From: Thiocapsa roseilacustris
Lineage (GTDB): Bacteria; Pseudomonadota; Gammaproteobacteria; Chromatiales; Chromatiaceae
Assembly (NCBI RefSeq): GCF_041903755.1
Contig: NZ_JBBWVE010000016.1
Coordinates: 1-64,000, forward strand
Length of the DNA stretch: 64,000 nt
Direction: 5' to 3'
The notes under the pieces were generated by a model. The model was not told the DNA's origin and searched no databases. It worked only from the letters and a program-made list of their open reading frames with translations. Each line of letters opens with the position of its first letter. Within the stretch, counting starts at the first letter, position 1. A program made the position numbers and the translations under genes. Below are positions 30,158 through 39,950 of this stretch, in pieces.

Positions 30158-31384
30158 ATGTCGGAGCAAGACCCTCTCAAAGAGCTTCACATCGATCGCG
30201 CCGACCGTGACGGCGGCGGCCATCGCTGGCTTTGGCTCGTTCTCGTGATCCTCGCGGCCGGTGCGCTCGGCGGCGCGGCCTACTATGTGTTCTCCGAAAG
30301 TCCGATCCCGGTGGATGTCGTGATCGCGCAGGCACCGACCGCGGGTCCGACGGCCGTCCTGGATGCGACCGGCTATGTGATCGCCCGCCGCCAAGCGACG
30401 GTGTCGAGCAAGATCTCGGGCAAGCTCGCCGAGGTGTTGATCGAGGAAGGCGTCGAGGTTGAGGCGGATCAACTGCTCGCACGCCTCGACGACACAGACG
30501 CGAAGGCACAGCTCGATCTCGCCCGGGCGCGTCTGGCCGCGGCGCAGGCCCGGCTCGGCGAGATTCAGGTTCAACTTGAGCAAAACCGCCGAGGTCTCAA
30601 ACGACAGACCGAGCTGCGCGCGCGTCAGTTGGCCTCGGAGGAGGCGCTCGAAACCGCCGCTACGCAGGTCGAGACCCTCTCGGCGCAGCTCGAGGCGCAG
30701 CGAAGCCAGGTGCGGGTGTCCGAAGCCGAGGTCGAGGTCGCGCAGGTCGCGTACGACAACACGGTCGTGCGCGCCCCCTTCGCCGGCGTGATCGTCGCGA
30801 AGGCCGCCCAGCCCGGCGAGATCGTCTCGCCGATGTCGGCCGGCGGCGGCTTCACCCGCACCGGCATCGGAACCATCGTGGATATGGATTCGCTCGAGAT
30901 CGAGGTCGACGTCAACGAGGCGTTCATCAATCGCGTCAGACCCGATCAACCGGTGCAGGCTGTCCTCGACGCCTACCCGGATTGGACGATCCCGGCATCG
31001 GTGATCGCGATCATCCCAACGGCGGACCGCAGCAAGGCGACGGTACGGGTGCGGATCCGGATCGACGCGAAGGACCCGCGCCTGATCCCGGAGATGGGCG
31101 TGCGGGTGTCCTTTCTTCGGGACGATACGGAGGTCTCGGACGGCGCGACCGATGGGGTGCTGATCCCCGCGAGCGCGATCCGTGGCCATGACGACGGCAG
31201 TATTGTTTTCGTCATGGACGGCGATCATGTCCGGGAGCGGCAGGTGACCCCCGGCGAGGAGATCGGCGATCGACGCCTCGTCGTGCAGGGCCTGATCGCA
31301 GGTGAGCGCGTCGTGCGCGATCCGCCTCTCGCATTGGCCGATGGCATGCGGGTATCGCCGAGCGGCGGGGCCGAAACGCCGTGA
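30158..31384 (+). CDS. RND/MacA-type periplasmic adaptor protein
   Basis: A 408-residue membrane-fusion protein. One N-terminal transmembrane helix (WLWLVLVILAAGALGGAAYY) anchors it. A biotinyl-lipoyl-like half (ARRQATVSSKISGKLAEVLI) is followed by a long alpha-hairpin (about residues 110-205), the second lipoyl half (APFAGVIVAKAAQPGEIVSP) and beta-barrel domains. Start at ATG 30158, just after tRNA-Leu. First of four genes: adaptor, ATPase and two FtsX-type permeases, a MacAB/DevBCA-like export system whose cargo is unknown. Transcription may continue from the tRNA promoters. Confidence 0.85.
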   Translation: MSEQDPLKELHIDRADRDGGGHRWLWLVLVILAAGALGGAAYYVFSESPIPVDVVIAQAPTAGPTAVLDATGYVIARRQATVSSKISGKLAEVLIEEGVEVEADQLLARLDDTDAKAQLDLARARLAAAQARLGEIQVQLEQNRRGLKRQTELRARQLASEEALETAATQVETLSAQLEAQRSQVRVSEAEVEVAQVAYDNTVVRAPFAGVIVAKAAQPGEIVSPMSAGGGFTRTGIGTIVDMDSLEIEVDVNEAFINRVRPDQPVQAVLDAYPDWTIPASVIAIIPTADRSKATVRVRIRIDAKDPRLIPEMGVRVSFLRDDTEVSDGATDGVLIPASAIRGHDDGSIVFVMDGDHVRERQVTPGEEIGDRRLVVQGLIAGERVVRDPPLALADGMRVSPSGGAETP

Positions 31385-31421
31385 TGCCGAACAGATCGGA
31401 TTGAATCGCCGGCCCGAACCC

Positions 31422-32150
31422 ATGTCCGACATCATCGCGAGCCCCGAGCCCGGTAGCCCAGAACCCTTGGTCGCGATCCGCGGCGTCAGCAAGGTCTACG
31501 TGCGTGGCCGACAACGCATCGAGGTCCTGCATCATGTCGATCTGGATTTCCCGGAGGGCGATTTTCTCGCCTTGATGGGGCCGTCGGGATCGGGCAAGAG
31601 CACGCTGCTCAACATGATCGCTGGGCTGGATCTGCCGACCGAAGGGTCCTTGAGCGTTGCCGGGCACCGGATCGATCGGATGTCCTCGACCGAGCTTGCA
31701 CGCTGGCGGGCGGCTAATGTCGGATTCGTCTTCCAGTTCTACAATCTCCTGCCGGCGCTCTCGGCGCAGAAGAACGTCGAGCTGCCGCTCTTGCTGACCC
31801 GGCTGTCGGCGGCCCGGCGTCGGCGCAACGCGGCGATTGCGCTCGATCTGGTCGGACTCGCCGACCGGGCATCCCACAAGCCGAACGAGCTTTCCGGCGG
31901 CCAGCAGCAGCGCGTCGCCATCGCCAGGGCGATCGTCTCGGATCCGACGCTTTTGGTTTGCGACGAGCCCACGGGGGATCTCGACCGCCACTCGGCCGAG
32001 GAGGTGCTGACCCTCCTGCAACGGCTCAACCGCGAATACGGCAAGACCATGATCATGGTGACCCACGACCCGAAAGCGGCCGAGTTTGCGCGACGGATCC
32101 TTCATTTGGATAAGGGGATTCTGGTCGAGCAGGCTGAGATCGGAGCCTGA
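31422..32150 (+). CDS. ABC transporter ATPase (LolD/MacB-type)
   Basis: A 242-residue ATPase. Walker A GPSGSGKST, Q-loop region FVFQFYNLLPALSAQKNVEL, signature LSGGQQQRVAIARAI, Walker B LLVCDEPTGDLD and the H-loop MIMVTHD are intact. It is the LolD/MacB/DevA group that powers FtsX-type permeases. Start chosen at MSDIIASPEP. It lies 37 bases downstream of the adaptor gene. Confidence 0.92.
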   Translation: MSDIIASPEPGSPEPLVAIRGVSKVYVRGRQRIEVLHHVDLDFPEGDFLALMGPSGSGKSTLLNMIAGLDLPTEGSLSVAGHRIDRMSSTELARWRAANVGFVFQFYNLLPALSAQKNVELPLLLTRLSAARRRRNAAIALDLVGLADRASHKPNELSGGQQQRVAIARAIVSDPTLLVCDEPTGDLDRHSAEEVLTLLQRLNREYGKTMIMVTHDPKAAEFARRILHLDKGILVEQAEIGA

Positions 32151-32245
32151 AAGATGGGTTTCGCTGCGCTCTACCCATCCTACGCGTTGCTCCCGACTTC
32201 TGTTGGTAGGTGGCTGGTGGCTGGTGGCCGGAGGGTCTCCTCGCG

Positions 32246-33406
32246 ATGAAATATCTCCCTCTTCTCTTCGCCGCGCTCATGCGCAAGAAGACGCGCACGC
32301 TGCTCACGCTGCTTTCGGTGGCGGCGGCCTTTGCGCTCTTTGGAATGCTGGATGCCGTGCGGGTGGCGTTCAACGCGCCTCAGAGCGTGATCGGGATCGA
32401 TCGGCTCATTACGTCCTCGCGCCTCTCGCTGATTCAGCCCTTGCCCTATGCGGATCTGGCCCGGATCCAGTCGACGCCCGGTGTGAAGGCGGTCACCCAT
32501 GCAAGCTGGTTCGGGGGTATCTATCAGGACCCGAAGAACTTCTTCCCGAATTTCCCGGTCGAGCCCGAGACCTATCTCGACATGTATCCGGAGTTGGTCC
32601 TCCCGCAGGCGCAGCGTCAAGCCTTCCTCAAGACGCGTACCGGAGCGATCGTCGGACAGGGTCTCGCGGATCTGCACGGATGGAAGGTTGGCGACAAGAT
32701 CCCCTTGCGCCCGACCATCTACCCCAATCGCGACGGTGGAGAGGTTTGGACCTTTGACCTCGTCGGCATCTTCGAGGCCGCCCAGCCGGAGCTTCGTGCC
32801 GCGGAGAAGCAGATGTTGTTTCACCACACCTATTTCGACGAGGGGCGCGAGATCGGGCAAGGCACGGTCGGCTGGTATATCGTGCGGGTCGAGGACGCGT
32901 CGCAGGCCGACCGGATCGCGCAGGCGATTGACCGTCAGTTCGCCAATTCCGCCTCCGAGACACGCACCCAGAGCGAGCGCGAGTTCCAACTCGCCTTCGC
33001 CAAACAGATCGGTGACATCGGGCTCATCGTCACGGCGATCATGGCCGCGGTGTTCTTCACCTTGGTGCTGCTCACCGGCAATACCATGGCGCAATCCATC
33101 CGCGAGCGGATTCCAGAGCTGGCGGTGCTCAAGACGCTCGGGTTTACCAACCGCGCGATCCTTCTTCTCGTCATGGCCGAGGCGCTCGTACTGCTTTTGC
33201 TCGGGGGCCTGATCGGGCTCGTACTCGCCACTCTGGCCCTTCCGGTCATCGGCGAGGCCAGCTCCGGACAGCTCGACGTGGCGATGCGTCCGGAGAGCTG
33301 GCTGCTGGGGCTCGGGCTGATGGCGACCATCGGCATCCTGGTCGGACTGCCGCCGGCGCTCAAGGCGATGCGCCTGGGGATCGTCGATGCGTTGGCGGGA
33401 CGATGA
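32246..33406 (+). CDS. FtsX/MacB-like ABC permease 1
   Basis: A 386-residue permease. The first membrane helix (LLTLLSVAAAFALFGML) is followed by a periplasmic MacB-PCD domain (residues 40-240) and three C-terminal helices; FtsX-type motif AVLKTLGFTNRAILLLVMAE. The stop overlaps the next gene by four bases. The 95-base gap before it contains a CGCTGCGCTCTACCCATCCTACG repeat-like stretch. It partners the second permease to form a heterodimeric exporter. Confidence 0.88.
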   Translation: MKYLPLLFAALMRKKTRTLLTLLSVAAAFALFGMLDAVRVAFNAPQSVIGIDRLITSSRLSLIQPLPYADLARIQSTPGVKAVTHASWFGGIYQDPKNFFPNFPVEPETYLDMYPELVLPQAQRQAFLKTRTGAIVGQGLADLHGWKVGDKIPLRPTIYPNRDGGEVWTFDLVGIFEAAQPELRAAEKQMLFHHTYFDEGREIGQGTVGWYIVRVEDASQADRIAQAIDRQFANSASETRTQSEREFQLAFAKQIGDIGLIVTAIMAAVFFTLVLLTGNTMAQSIRERIPELAVLKTLGFTNRAILLLVMAEALVLLLLGGLIGLVLATLALPVIGEASSGQLDVAMRPESWLLGLGLMATIGILVGLPPALKAMRLGIVDALAGR

Positions 33407-34749
33407 GCGAGCGACCGACGGCGTCGGGCGTTGCCCTGGATCAACTGCGGTCGACCTTGCCGACGGTCGCTGCGGGACTCGCCGTTGCAGCCTTCTTCGG
33501 GATCTGGATTCTGGTCCCTGCGCTCATGATCGCGCTCGCGCTGGTCTTCGTCGGCTGGCTGGTGCTGACGCGAACCGGGCGGCAGGCGCTCGCCGTCGCC
33601 CGGGTCGGGTTGAGCACGGTACCCGAGCGTCTCGGGGCGACCTCGGTGGTGGTGGTCGGCATCGCCGGGGTGGTCGGGGTGCTGGTCGCCTTGCAGGCGA
33701 TGGCAACGGGTTTCGAGGCGACGCTCACGGGTGCGGGCAGCGACGACACCGCCCTGGTGCTGCGCGCCGCGGCCAACGCCGAGCTTTCCTCGGCGCTCGA
33801 TCGTCCCTCCACGACGCTGATCATCCAGGCCCCGGGCATCAAGCGCGACGCGAACGACCGCCCCATTGCATCGGCCGAGGTGGTGGTCGTGGCCAGCGTC
33901 CCGAAGCGAACGACGGGGACGGATGCGAATCTCGAGGTTCGAGGGGTCGGCCCGGCCACCTGGCTGGTCCGTCCGCAGGTTCGGATCGTCGAGGGCCGCC
34001 GCTTCCGACCGGGATTGCGCGAGCTGATCGTCGGTCAGGGCGCGCTGCAACAATTCAGCGGGGTCGAGATCGGCGACAGCATCGTCCTCAACAACCAGGA
34101 CTGGCGCATCGTCGGCGTCTTCGCCTCGGGCGATACGCACGAGTCGGAGGTCTGGGGAGACGCCGAGTCCATCGCGGCGGCCTACCGGAGCAACGGCTTT
34201 CAATCCGTCGCCGTGCGGTTGACCGAGCCGGCGGCGATCGAGCGCCTGCGCGCGGCCCTGAGCGCCGACCCGCGCTTGAGGGTCGAAGTGGAGACCACGC
34301 GCGCCTATTACGGCAAACAGTCGGAGCGTCTGACCAGGGTGATCCGGGCGGTCGGTATCGGGGTCGCCGTCATGATGGCGCTCGGGGCGGTCTTCGGTGC
34401 GCTCAACACCATGTATGCGGCGGTCGCGAGCCGCGCGCGCGAGATCGCCACCTTGCGCGCGCTGGGATTTACCGGACTGCCGGTCGTCGTTGCGGTCATG
34501 CTCGAGACCATGGCCTTGGCCTGTGCGGGCGGAATCCTCGGGGCCGGGATCGCCTGGGCCTTGTTTCACGGCTTCACGGTCTCGACTTTGGGATCGAACT
34601 TCAGTCAGGTGGTCTTCCAGTTCCAGGTGACCCCGGAGCTTCTGATCCGCGGCCTGCAATGGGCGCTCGGTATCGGATTCATCGGGGGCATCTTTCCGGC
34701 ACTCCGTGCCGCCAGGCTTCCGGTGACGACGGCGTTGCGGGAGTCTTGA
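33403..34749 (+). CDS. FtsX/MacB-like ABC permease 2
   Basis: A 448-residue permease beginning with two close membrane segments (residues 20-60, then a further helix about 85-110), a periplasmic domain with a FRPGLRELIVGQGALQQF region (about residues 195-220), and three C-terminal helices with REIATLRALGFTGLPVVVAV. It overlaps the previous gene by ATGA. The presence of two different permease genes suggests a heteromeric complex. Its unusual N-terminal extra helices are worth noting. The operon appears to end here. Confidence 0.88.
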   Translation: MSERPTASGVALDQLRSTLPTVAAGLAVAAFFGIWILVPALMIALALVFVGWLVLTRTGRQALAVARVGLSTVPERLGATSVVVVGIAGVVGVLVALQAMATGFEATLTGAGSDDTALVLRAAANAELSSALDRPSTTLIIQAPGIKRDANDRPIASAEVVVVASVPKRTTGTDANLEVRGVGPATWLVRPQVRIVEGRRFRPGLRELIVGQGALQQFSGVEIGDSIVLNNQDWRIVGVFASGDTHESEVWGDAESIAAAYRSNGFQSVAVRLTEPAAIERLRAALSADPRLRVEVETTRAYYGKQSERLTRVIRAVGIGVAVMMALGAVFGALNTMYAAVASRAREIATLRALGFTGLPVVVAVMLETMALACAGGILGAGIAWALFHGFTVSTLGSNFSQVVFQFQVTPELLIRGLQWALGIGFIGGIFPALRAARLPVTTALRES

Positions 34750-34853
34750 GGGGCTGCTTCGCTCGAGTTTAATTTGATCCTTGAATATGCGGCGCATAGA
34801 CTCGGGATCCGAGGATTCACAGTCGCGCAACTTCCATGACCTGAAAAAGGCAC

Positions 34854-34940
34854 CTAAACCGCGCCGGCTCCGACAATCGTCGAGTCTGCCGAGGCCGATT
34901 CCGTCCAAGAACATTACATGCTGCGCTGGGCGCGGTTCAA
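34854..34940. repeat. Interspersed repeat C, copy 1 (inverted)
   Basis: 87 bp with ends CTAAACCGCGCC and GGGCGCGGTTCAAA. The inside (GAGTCTGCCGAGGCCGATTC) is the reverse complement of the copies at 40661-40747 and 62751-62837. It sits 21 bases upstream of the first V-ATPase gene, so the promoter of the operon must lie within or next to it. Confidence 0.85.
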
Positions 34941-34961
34941 ACACCCGGGGAAAGACGTCCG

Positions 34962-36332
34962 ATGTCCCATACGCTCGTGCGCTACTCGAAGGTCGTGGAG
35001 ATCGTCGGCGACCTGCTCAAGGTACTGGTTCCGCCCCCGGTGTCCGAGCAAGGCCAGCGTGTCGCGTTCGGTGACCTGGGTTGGGTCGAGGACCCGAGCG
35101 GTTTCAAATCGATGGCGCGCGTGATCAGGCTCGAAGGCGAGTTGGTGTCGCTTCAGGTCTTTTCGGGTACCAAGGGGCTCTCCACGCAGGCGTCGGTCCG
35201 CTTCCTCGGCCATCCGATGCGAGTGACCTACTCGCCGAACGTCCTGGGTCGCGTCTTTCGAGGCGACGGCACCCCCTTCGATACCGGACCCGGCCTCGCT
35301 CAAGACCCCAAGATCGAGATCGACGGCCCCTCGGCAAACCCGGCGCGCCGCTCGCTCGCCTCCAAGATGGTGCGCACCGACGTCCCCATGATCGACATCT
35401 TCAACTCTCTGGTGGAGAGTCAGAAGATCCCGATCTTCTCGGTCGCCGGCGAGCCGTACAACGCGCTGCTCGCACGCATCGGCATCCAGGCGGATGCGGA
35501 CATCGTCGTCTTCGGCGGGCTTGGTCTGATCTTCGACGACTATCACTTCTTTCTGCGTCGCTTCGAGGACGCGGGCGTGTTCGCCCGCACCGTCATGTTC
35601 GTGAACCTCGCATCCGACCCCGTGGTCGAGCGCCTGTTGGTTCCCGATATGGCCCTTGCGGTCGCGGAGCGGTTCGCGGTCGAGGAAGGCAAACGGGTCC
35701 TCGTCCTGCTGAGCGACATGACCGCCTATGCCGACGCCATGAAGGAGGTGGGTATCGCGATGGAGGCCGTGCCGTCCAATCGCGGCTACATGGGCGATCT
35801 CTATTCCCAGCTTGCGCGACGTTACGAGAAGGCTGCCGACTTCAAGGACGGCGGCTCGCTCACCATCCTCACCGTGACCACGATGCCGGGCGGCGATGTG
35901 ACGCACCCGGTCCCGGACAACACCGGCTACATCACGGAAGGCCAATTCTATCTCCACGACGGCATGCTCGACCCCTTCGGCTCGCTCTCGCGTCTGAAGC
36001 AGCACGTGATCGGCAAGGTCACGCGCGAGGACCACAGCCAGATCATGAACACCATGATCCGCTTCTACTCGGGCGCCCGCGATGCCGAGCAGAAACAGGC
36101 GATGGCCTTCGATCTGTCCGAGCTCGACATCCGCTTGATCAAGTTCGGGGACCTCTTCCGGGAGCGCTTCATGGACATCGATGTGAGCATCCCGCTGGAA
36201 AAGGGCCTGGATCTCTGCTGGCAAACCCTGGCCGAATGTTTCGATCGCGACGAGCTGCTGATGAAGGAGAACCTGATCGACAAGTATCTCCCGACGCTCG
36301 ATGACGACGAGCCGATTCAAGCGGCGGCTTGA
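34962..36332 (+). CDS. atpB: V-type ATPase subunit B
   Basis: A 456-residue nucleotide-binding but non-catalytic B subunit. Seen are the N-terminal beta-barrel (residues 1-75), SVAGEPYNALLARIGIQADA in place of a Walker A loop, LLSDMTAYADAMKEV, the conserved GYMGDLYSQLARRYEKA and MPGGDVTHPVPDNTGYITEG. Length fits bacterial V-type B subunits. It is the first gene of the operon; in related bacterial operons A precedes B. It forms the A3B3 ring with the product of the distant last gene. Confidence 0.95.
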   Translation: MSHTLVRYSKVVEIVGDLLKVLVPPPVSEQGQRVAFGDLGWVEDPSGFKSMARVIRLEGELVSLQVFSGTKGLSTQASVRFLGHPMRVTYSPNVLGRVFRGDGTPFDTGPGLAQDPKIEIDGPSANPARRSLASKMVRTDVPMIDIFNSLVESQKIPIFSVAGEPYNALLARIGIQADADIVVFGGLGLIFDDYHFFLRRFEDAGVFARTVMFVNLASDPVVERLLVPDMALAVAERFAVEEGKRVLVLLSDMTAYADAMKEVGIAMEAVPSNRGYMGDLYSQLARRYEKAADFKDGGSLTILTVTTMPGGDVTHPVPDNTGYITEGQFYLHDGMLDPFGSLSRLKQHVIGKVTREDHSQIMNTMIRFYSGARDAEQKQAMAFDLSELDIRLIKFGDLFRERFMDIDVSIPLEKGLDLCWQTLAECFDRDELLMKENLIDKYLPTLDDDEPIQAAA

Positions 36333-36350
36333 CCCGGGACAGACCATCGC

Positions 36351-36956
36351 ATGTCACGCGTCAGTCTCAGCAAGTCCTCGCTCGCCAAGCAGAACCGTGC
36401 CCTGCAGACCTACGAGCGCTACCTGCCTTCGCTCGATCTGAAGCGCAAGCAGATCATGACCGAGCGCGCGAAAGAGGTCCTGGCGCAAGCGGAGACCCAA
36501 CGCAAGATCGCGGCACTGCGCGCGCGCGTGACCGAGAACCTGCCCATGCTCGCCAATCGCGAGATCGCGCTGACCGACCTGGTGCAGGTGCGCGGCGCTC
36601 GCCTCGGCGAGGAGAATCTGCTGGGAACGCGACTGCCCGTGCTCGAAGGGCTCGATCTCGTCAAGCGCAACTACGGCTTCTTGAGCAAACCCCATTGGGT
36701 GGACGTCTTGGTCGAAGCACTCTCCGAGATGCTGACGCTTCAAGCGCAACTGGCGCTGCACGATCGTCGTCTCCTTTTACTCGATGAAGCGGTGCGCAAG
36801 GTGACTCAGCGGGTGAATCTGTTCGATAAGGTGTTGATCCCGCGTACCCGCGAGAACATCAAGCGGATTCGCGTCCACCTCTCCGACGCCGAGCGTGCGG
36901 CGATCGTCCGCTCGAAGATCGCGAAGGGCAAACGACTCAGAGAGGCATCGGCATGA
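36351..36956 (+). CDS. atpD: V-type ATPase subunit D
   Basis: A 201-residue central-stalk D subunit, consisting mainly of two long helices. N-terminal LSKSSLAKQNRALQTYERYL and C-terminal TQRVNLFDKVLIPRTRENIK with IRVHLSDAERAAIVRSKIAK are the recognised conserved parts. It starts 18 bases after atpB and overlaps atpI by ATGA. It couples rotation of the ring to ATP synthesis or hydrolysis. Confidence 0.93.
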   Translation: MSRVSLSKSSLAKQNRALQTYERYLPSLDLKRKQIMTERAKEVLAQAETQRKIAALRARVTENLPMLANREIALTDLVQVRGARLGEENLLGTRLPVLEGLDLVKRNYGFLSKPHWVDVLVEALSEMLTLQAQLALHDRRLLLLDEAVRKVTQRVNLFDKVLIPRTRENIKRIRVHLSDAERAAIVRSKIAKGKRLREASA

Positions 36957-38758
36957 GCATTCAACGCCTGACGCGCCTGACCTTGGCCGGTCTCGCCACG
37001 GACAAGGACGCCGTGCTCGAGCGGCTCCAAACGCTCGGCTGTCTGCATCTGATCCCCTTGCGACCGGCACCGCGGGAGCCCGAGAAGGAGCCGGCCAGCC
37101 ACGCCGTCGAGGCGCTGCAGGCCCTGCGCTACCTTCAGGATATGCGCGAGAAGCGTCGTCAGGTCCGTGACCCGGCGGGCTTCGATCTGCCCGGCACTAT
37201 CGCGGCCGTCCTGGACAATCAGCAACGCCTGCGCGATACGAGCGACCGCCGCGATGCCCTGGTCGAGCGCATCGCCGAGCTTGAGCCCTGGGGGGATTTC
37301 ACCCTGCCGCCCAAGCAGGATCTGGCCGGGCGCAAGTTTTGGTTCTACATCGTGCCGCAGCGCCAGATGGTGCAGCTTGCCACGCTCGAGCTGCCCTGGC
37401 AGGTGGTGCATCGCGACAACCGTCAATCCTGGGTCGTGGTGATCCACCCGGACGAGCCGCCCCGCGACGCCCTGCCGGTGTCGCGCACCCTGGCCGGGGC
37501 CCTGAGTCTCTCGGAGGTCCGCCGCCGTCTCGAGGCGGCCGAGCTGGAGCTCGAAGAGATCCAGGCCGAGCACGTTGCCTTAACCCGCTGGATCTACCTC
37601 ATCTCGACACATCTCGCCCAAGCCGAGGACGAGGCGCAGCTTCGCCATGCACAGGCGCAGACGCGCGACGAGGAGTCGCTCTTTCTGGTGCAGGGCTGGG
37701 TGCCCGAGGACGCGGTCGCGCCGGTCGAGGCACTCGCCGAGCAACAGGGCCTGGCACTCTTGATGGAGGCGCCCGTACCGGACGACGCACCGCCGACCCT
37801 GCTCGACAATCCCGGCCCCATCGCCGCCGGCCAGGACCTGGTGGCCTTCTACCAGATGCCGGCCTACGACTCCTGGGATCCCTCGCGCGTGCTGTTCTTC
37901 TCCTTCGCGGCCTTCTTCGCGATGATCCTCTCCGATGCCGGTTACGCCGCCCTCCTGGGCGTCCTGTTGCTGGCCTATTGGCGCAAGATCGGCAGCAGCG
38001 CGCTCGGCGGGCGCCTGCGCATTCTGGCCGCGGCACTGGTCGGCACATCCCTGGCTTGGGGTGTCCTGGTCGGCAGTTATTTCGGCTTCGCACCCCGGCC
38101 GGACAGCCTCCCTGGCCATCTGCATCTGCTCGATATCAACAACTTCGAGGTCATGATGCGGTTGTCGGTCGGGATCGGCGTGGTCCACCTGATCCTCGCC
38201 AATCTCGAGATGGCGGGCGCTCAACGCGGCCGAGCCGCGGGGCGTGTGGCCATCGGCTGGATCGCGGTGATGCTGGGCGGCTTTACGCTCTGGATCGCGG
38301 GCGATGTCGGCGCACCAGAGTGGGTGATCCTCTCGGCACAGGTCCTAATGGGCCTCGGGCTCGCCGTGGTCCTGCTCCTCGGCAGCGATCGTCGCGTGGA
38401 CGGCGTCAAGACGCTTGCCCTGCGCGGCTTCGACGGCCTGAGCAACCTGGTGCGGGTGACCCAAGTCTTCGGGGACGTGCTCTCCTATCTGCGACTCTTC
38501 GCGCTCGGGTTGGCCTCCGCCTCGATGGCCATAACCTTCAACGGCTTGGCGCGCGATGTGGCGACCGAGCTGCCCGGTCTGGGACTGCTGCTCGCCATCC
38601 TCATCCTCCTGGCCGGACATGCGCTGAATCTGCTGCTCGCGCTCATGAGCGGCGTGGTCCACGGGTTGCGGCTCAACTTCATCGAATTCTACAACTGGGC
38701 CCTGGCCGGCGAAGGCTACCCCTTCAAACCCTTTAAACGGACGGAGTTGCGCGAATGA
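36953..38758 (+). CDS. atpI: V-type ATPase subunit I (a-type)
   Basis: A 601-residue membrane subunit. The soluble N-terminal half (about residues 1-290) contains helical hairpins (RRRLEAAELELEEIQAEHVA). The membrane half has about seven helices, with YDSWDPSRVLFFSFAAFFAM and YLRLFALGLASASMAITFNG carrying the essential Arg of the ion path, and ends HGLRLNFIEFYNWALAGEGY. It provides the ion half-channels beside the K ring. Overlaps both neighbours by ATGA. Confidence 0.93.
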   Translation: MSIQRLTRLTLAGLATDKDAVLERLQTLGCLHLIPLRPAPREPEKEPASHAVEALQALRYLQDMREKRRQVRDPAGFDLPGTIAAVLDNQQRLRDTSDRRDALVERIAELEPWGDFTLPPKQDLAGRKFWFYIVPQRQMVQLATLELPWQVVHRDNRQSWVVVIHPDEPPRDALPVSRTLAGALSLSEVRRRLEAAELELEEIQAEHVALTRWIYLISTHLAQAEDEAQLRHAQAQTRDEESLFLVQGWVPEDAVAPVEALAEQQGLALLMEAPVPDDAPPTLLDNPGPIAAGQDLVAFYQMPAYDSWDPSRVLFFSFAAFFAMILSDAGYAALLGVLLLAYWRKIGSSALGGRLRILAAALVGTSLAWGVLVGSYFGFAPRPDSLPGHLHLLDINNFEVMMRLSVGIGVVHLILANLEMAGAQRGRAAGRVAIGWIAVMLGGFTLWIAGDVGAPEWVILSAQVLMGLGLAVVLLLGSDRRVDGVKTLALRGFDGLSNLVRVTQVFGDVLSYLRLFALGLASASMAITFNGLARDVATELPGLGLLLAILILLAGHALNLLLALMSGVVHGLRLNFIEFYNWALAGEGYPFKPFKRTELRE

Positions 38759-39201
38759 ATGAATTTGTGGTTGCGCTGGGCTGGGCCGGACTCTTCTCTC
38801 CTATGGCCCTGGGTGCGATCGGCAGCGTCATCGGCTGCTCCGTGGCCGGGCAGGCGGCGATCGGGGCGATGGTCGACACCGATTCCGGCTACGGACGTTA
38901 CATCGGCGTCTCGGTGATGCCCTCCTCGCAGGTCATTTACGGCATCGTCATCATGTTCAGCCTGCAGCGCGACGTCACGCCCGTGACCGCACCGGCGCTC
39001 TTCGGCATCGGTCTGCTGTCGGGTCTCGCGCTGCTCTTCTCGGCGATGCGTCAGGGTCAGGCGTGCGCCTCGGCGATTCATGCGAGCAAGACCAAGCCCG
39101 AGATCTTCGGTCTGTCGTTGGCGCCGGCCGCCATCGTCGAGGGTTTCGCCGTGTTCGCCTTCGTGTTCGCGCTGGTGTTGGCCGGCGGGATCCCCGGATG
39201 A
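38755..39201 (+). CDS. atpK: V-type ATPase subunit K (rotor ring proteolipid)
   Basis: A 148-residue proteolipid with four membrane helices (two fused hairpins). The glycine-rich first helix (GAIGSVIGCSVAGQAAIGAM) is paired with YGIVIMFSL. The fourth helix carries the ion-binding Glu in PAAIVEGFAVFAFVFALVLA; the equivalent position in the second helix (QVIYGIVIMF) is Gln/hydrophobic, so only one site per subunit is expected. Overlaps atpI by ATGA and the next gene by ATGA. Confidence 0.9.
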   Translation: MNEFVVALGWAGLFSPMALGAIGSVIGCSVAGQAAIGAMVDTDSGYGRYIGVSVMPSSQVIYGIVIMFSLQRDVTPVTAPALFGIGLLSGLALLFSAMRQGQACASAIHASKTKPEIFGLSLAPAAIVEGFAVFAFVFALVLAGGIPG

Positions 39202-39935
39202 GCCGCACGAGCAGCGAGGGGCGCGACACCATGACCACAGAAGACAAGGGGGCACTCAAGGGCCTTGCATCGTCCGGCGTCGAGGCGCTGATCGAGCGGC
39301 TGCGCGACGAGGGCGTGCAGACCGGTCAAGCCGAGGCGCAGCGGATCGCGGCGGAGGCGCGGCGCGAGGCCGCCCGCATCGTGCGTGAGGCCGAGAACCG
39401 CGCCAAGGCCATCCGCGAGGCGACCCAACAGGAGGTCGATGCGCTGCGCAAGGGCGGCGAAGAGGCCCTGCGGATCGCCATGCGCGACACCGTGCTGCGG
39501 CTCAAGGCCGACCTTTCCGATCGCTTCAGCGACGAGGTCAAACGGCTGATTGCCGTCAAGATCGAGCAGGAGGCATTCCTTGAGCGTTTGATCCTGGAGG
39601 TGGCCGCCGAGGCACGCACGGAGGCCGGGATCGACGCCGGACAGGCCGTCGAGGTCCAGTTGCCGAAGGCCTTGGTGAGCCCCGAGGAGTTGCGCCGCAA
39701 CCCGCTGGAGCTTCGCGAAGGATCCTTGTCGCACTTCGTGCTCTCCTTGGCGGGCAACATCCTAGCCGAGGGCGTGACCTTCGGGGTCGCTGCCGGAACG
39801 GACGGCAAGGGCATCCGGCTCGCACTCAAGGGCAAGGACGTGCACATCGACCTGACCGACGAGACGGTCGCCGCGACCCTGCTCGCGCACCTGCAACCAC
39901 GCTTTCGGGCCATCCTCGAAGGCATGGTGAAGTAA
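39198..39935 (+). CDS. atpE: V-type ATPase subunit E
   Basis: A 245-residue peripheral-stalk subunit. About residues 30-90 are a right-handed coiled coil (GQAEAQRIAAEARREAARIV), followed by a globular C-terminal domain ending FRAILEGMVK. The ATG at 39198 overlaps the atpK stop (ATGA); an internal ATG at 39231, with GAGGGG nearby, is an alternative start. In the family E binds to A3B3 and to subunit I as part of the stator. No separate G/H-type partner gene is seen. Confidence 0.85.
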   Translation: MSRTSSEGRDTMTTEDKGALKGLASSGVEALIERLRDEGVQTGQAEAQRIAAEARREAARIVREAENRAKAIREATQQEVDALRKGGEEALRIAMRDTVLRLKADLSDRFSDEVKRLIAVKIEQEAFLERLILEVAAEARTEAGIDAGQAVEVQLPKALVSPEELRRNPLELREGSLSHFVLSLAGNILAEGVTFGVAAGTDGKGIRLALKGKDVHIDLTDETVAATLLAHLQPRFRAILEGMVK

Positions 39936-39950
39936 GGATACGAGACGACC

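Noticed and set aside
33403..34749. Lipoprotein-release LolCE system
   Set aside because: The two permeases accompany an RND-type adaptor and have MacB/DevC-like features. The Lol system normally has no adaptor gene.
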